Shown piece by piece: positions 61,209-64,000 of a stretch of DNA of 64,000 nucleotides. Location of the stretch: the NCBI RefSeq assembly GCF_949628265.1, contig NC_088788.1, positions 26,460,335 to 26,524,334 of the forward strand, given 5' to 3'. This DNA is from Cloeon dipterum (taxonomy: Eukaryota; Arthropoda; Insecta; Ephemeroptera; Baetidae). Every line of letters begins with the position of its first letter. Positions within the stretch are counted from its first letter, which is position 1. The notes below the pieces were generated by a model. It ran no database searches. It had not been told where the DNA came from and saw only the letters and a program-made list of their open reading frames with translations. The translations under genes were made by a program, and so were the position numbers.

Positions 61209-64000
61209 TTAGCAGTTTAACTTTGTAGCAATGCTATTTGACTTCTGCCCTTTCAAATTTGTCTTCCCTTTGGGCAAGATAAATAAGCCATCTGGCTGTC
61301 CATTTTGAACAGATTTCTTGTGTTCTACAGATTTCTTCTGTTCTTTAGCATTTTGGACAGGTTTCCTCTGTTCTTTGCTACCTTGAACAGGTTTCCTCTG
61401 TCCTTTAGCATTTTGGACAGGTTTCTTCTGTTCTTTGCCACTTTGAACAGGTTTCCTCTGTTCTCTGCCACCTTGAACAGGTTTCTTCTGTTCTTTAGCA
61501 TTTTGGACAGGTCTCTTCTGTTCTTCACCATTTTGAACATGCTTCTTCTGACCTTTAGGCAACTGTTGATCACTGTCCAGTTTGGGCTTTTTCTGGCTTT
61601 TATCTCCTTTGATAACCTTGGTTATCTCTTCCCTCTTTCTCTTGTTGCCACTTTTCTTTTGCACTGGTTTCTCTTCCTCTGCAAAATCAAAGTTCACTAA
61701 TAAAAAACTAGTTGAAGATTAAGGATGATTAACATGCTAAATGCGATTAAATTTGAGATTCTGACTCGTTAAAATTACGCATATACTTGCAACACGTTAG
61801 ACATAAATTCTGAATTAAAGAGAAACAAAAGTGCACTTGTATTAAAATTTTGAGAAAGCCATTTCATATATATGCAAATGTTTCATACCCTGGCTTTCTT
61901 CAGAGTCTTCCTCATCACTGCCTTCAGGGTTCTCCATTGCTTCTTCTATCCTCCTTTCTTTCCTTGATTGTGGAATTTTGTTGGATAATTTTTGAAGCTT
62001 AGCCACAAAGAAGCCATCCATGTTTTGGGAATGAGGATAAAACCTTTTAGATAGTTTCAGGCTAGGGTGCAGTCTATAACATGTGGAAAGATTCGTTATT
62101 TAATGAAATGCTGAGAAAAGAAACATGATTATATGTATATATATAATTTTAGGAGTGAAATAATTTAAATTTGAGTAGCCTTATAAAAAATTAAAATATA
62201 TTTAAATTCGTGATATCTATTATCGCGGTTGGGAAAAGACAATGCTTGGTTTATTACCTGTGTTGTCTGAAGTTGGCAAAGCCATCAACGCCAAAATCAA
62301 GTCCAGTTGGCACAAGCCTGACATCTCTATGCTTCAGAGCAAAATCAACAACGCACTCATTTTCCTCAGGCTGGACCAATCAAATTAGTAATATGATAAA
62401 AATTTATAACAATTTTCAGTACCAAAATGGAACAAGTCGAGTAGACGAGGTAGCCACCAGACTTGGATTTGTCTGCAGAACTGAGACAATCAATGGCTGA
62501 AAGGATGAGTTCCCTCTGCAGGTTGACGCACTTGTCAATGTCTCCTTGGTCCTTGTTAGTTTTGACGCTGGGATCCTTGGACAACACACCTGTGCCTGTG
62601 CAAGGGGCATCTAACAAGATGCGGTCGAAACCTTTCATCATCTGAAATAAACCAATTTAAATTAAACAACATTCAACATGATCAGCTTGACAGAATTATT
62701 CCGTTTAAAAAGGGTTGTTGAGAGCAGGAGAAAATATAATAATTAAAATATAACTCTCACCTTGCTGTCATTAAATTTGGCCTTTTCAAGCTTCTATTAA
62801 TGTTTCCATTGGGAGCCAAGCATGGTACTCCTCATGGAATGGGGATTTTACAATGTAAATGACAGAGGTACTTAAAATTTAATGACCAAAATTAGTTAAA
62901 TGTTTCATTTTCTAAGATGAAGCAAAGAACCAGTAATTGCAAGGAAAAATTACTATGAAACCAACTTACCGTAGAATACTTTCTTCCATCAACGTTTGTG
63001 ATGACTGAATTTACAATTCCCAAGCGATGGAAGTTGCCCACAACGGCTTTGATTCTGTCCTTGTTGGCATCATTAGCAAAGAGAACTCCAGTATTCTTCA
63101 TAATAGCAGCTACATGAATGAAAATTAAAATGTGTTATGAAACAATTAAAAATAAATTCCAATACCAATGTGAGATGCTTTTCCTCCAGGCGCGGAACAC
63201 ATGTCTAGGATTCGTTCGTTTTCTTGCGGGGCCAGTGCCATCACTGGCAGCAAACTGGATGCTCCCTGGAGAATGTAGTGACCCGCAAGGTACTCAGGAG
63301 TGGCGCCAAGCGGCACTTGCGAGTTGAAAACTACCAGACCAACCTTGGTCCACTTGCCGATCGGGTCCAAATTGACACCTCTGCTGATCAAGGCCTGCAA
63401 AAATGATTCTTCCCAATCCCATTTCAATGCGTGACAGAAATTGACTCACCTGCGCCAGATCTCTGCGTCTAGTTTTCAGAGAGTTTGCCCTCAGGGTAAC
63501 GGGCCTGGTCACTTCACTGGCCTCCAAGAACTCCATCAATTCACTCAATGGGAAGATATCCATAAGTTTTTCCATAAGAAATTCATTGTAGCTGTAGTAG
63601 AGACACAAGTCTTTCAGCAGAAGTTCCAGGTATTCCTTCCTGCTACGGTTTGGCTCCCTCAGCCGCCTAGGGGGCAGGCAACTTGTTTAAAAACAAATTC
63701 ACTGAGAATGGAAGTGAGCTGTACTTGAAGTCAGAGAGCACCATGATGACATCCTTCATTCTCTGCTGCACATCTTGCAGTCCTTCCATTTTTTCTGCCT
63801 CTTCGCCTTCAGGGAATTGGAAGACATCATGCGTGGTGACGTTCATTTCTAGTTCCTCAGCAGCAGCATCGGCCCTTTGAGCGAACAATCAATGTTGAAC
63901 AAGGCAAAATCAATTTTAATTTTGTGCATACTTTTCCTTCTCCATTTTTTTCTTCAGCTTCTTGTTGGCTTTTTCAATAGGAAGCATGTCGCTGTCATCA
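61209..64000 (-). CDS. NOP2: NOP2/NSUN1 rRNA cytosine-C5 methyltransferase, 5' part cut by window edge
   Basis: Nucleolar SAM-dependent enzyme that makes m5C in large-subunit rRNA and is needed for 60S assembly. The window holds the C-terminal part. It begins inside a Lys-rich segment ([15 protein letters not shown], 64000-63933), then [65 protein letters not shown] and [18 protein letters not shown]. The catalytic domain shows SAM-binding [15 protein letters not shown], the release cysteine in [14 protein letters not shown] (motif IV) and the nucleophile cysteine in YSTCSI (motif VI). [15 protein letters not shown]-like sequence and [20 protein letters not shown] follow. The last exon (61209-61678) encodes a basic tail with a 10-residue tandem repeat and ends at TAA-type stop 61209. 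The missing N-terminus lies beyond 64000. Confidence 0.95.
61311..61550 (-). repeat. Coding minisatellite, 30-bp unit x8 in NOP2
   Basis: On the plus strand the ACAG (ACAT in the last copy) marker ends at 61330, 61360, 61390, 61420, 61450, 61480, 61510 and 61540: an exact 30-bp period. Each unit encodes ten residues of the form [10 protein letters not shown] with Asn/Gly/Ser-Ala/Gly/Ser variation, giving a basic tail. Being a multiple of three, changes in copy number keep the frame. Confidence 0.95.

Noticed and set aside
61311-61550. Regular direct repeats considered as a CRISPR array
   Set aside because: Units are contiguous with no unique spacers, in frame inside an animal coding exon.
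61305-61700. 131-residue plus-strand frame of Phe/Leu-rich repeats, looking like a repeated membrane peptide
   Set aside because: It is the complement of the NOP2 basic decapeptide minisatellite; no start context or expression signal of its own is apparent.

Overview
This window looks like ordinary gene-dense nuclear DNA of an arthropod, most probably an insect. The evidence is the AT-rich, intron-rich protein-coding genes with GT-AG introns (many 50-100 bp, some over 1 kb), a ZAD-type zinc-finger gene (a family expanded in arthropods), a peptide O-xylosyltransferase carrying a WSC domain, and recognisable orthologues of conserved animal genes. I cannot name the species. I see no prokaryotic or viral genes, no CRISPR array, no rRNA and no convincing tRNA.

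Layout, left to right (strand): first coding exon of a rhodopsin-family peptide GPCR (-); a ZAD/C2H2 zinc-finger locus with two C2H2-encoding 3' modules (-); CINP (-); UBIAD1 (+); UBE4B (-); SLC30A9 (+); peptide O-xylosyltransferase (-); COP9 signalosome subunit 7 (+); an unrecognised WD40 protein ending in a CaaX box (-); MIOS (+); a WBP1/VOPP1-like PPxY membrane protein with an intron of about 4.7 kb (-); a SWEET sugar transporter (-); a secreted serpin (+); and the 3' part of NOP2 (-), cut by the right edge. Most genes alternate strand, giving divergent promoters (CINP/UBIAD1, UBE4B/SLC30A9, XYLT/COPS7, WD40/MIOS) and convergent 3' ends (UBIAD1/UBE4B, SLC30A9/XYLT, COPS7/WD40, MIOS/WBP1-like, serpin/NOP2). 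The genes do not form one pathway. They are mostly unrelated housekeeping functions: replication/checkpoint, quinone prenylation, ubiquitin chain elongation, mitochondrial zinc, proteoglycan initiation, cullin deneddylation, nutrient signalling to TORC1, and rRNA methylation.

Exon models were assembled by eye from open frames, splice consensus, phase continuity and remembered family alignments. Where I summed exon lengths (ZAD locus, CINP, UBIAD1, UBE4B, SLC30A9, COPS7, WBP1-like, SWEET, serpin) the totals are multiples of three.

The most interesting observations are: (1) the second zinc-finger module (4716-7951) has no visible first exon and is phase-compatible with the upstream ZAD exons, suggesting one ZAD gene with alternative zinc-finger C-termini; (2) the unrecognised WD40 protein ends in Cys-Ser-Val-Met; (3) two short non-autonomous DNA transposons with clean target-site duplications sit in introns of MIOS and the serpin; (4) the serpin has an inhibitory-type hinge with a predicted Leu-Ser scissile bond; (5) NOP2 carries an exact 30-bp coding minisatellite; (6) UBE4B probably has a GC-AG intron just before its U-box. 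I found no clearly new biological system.
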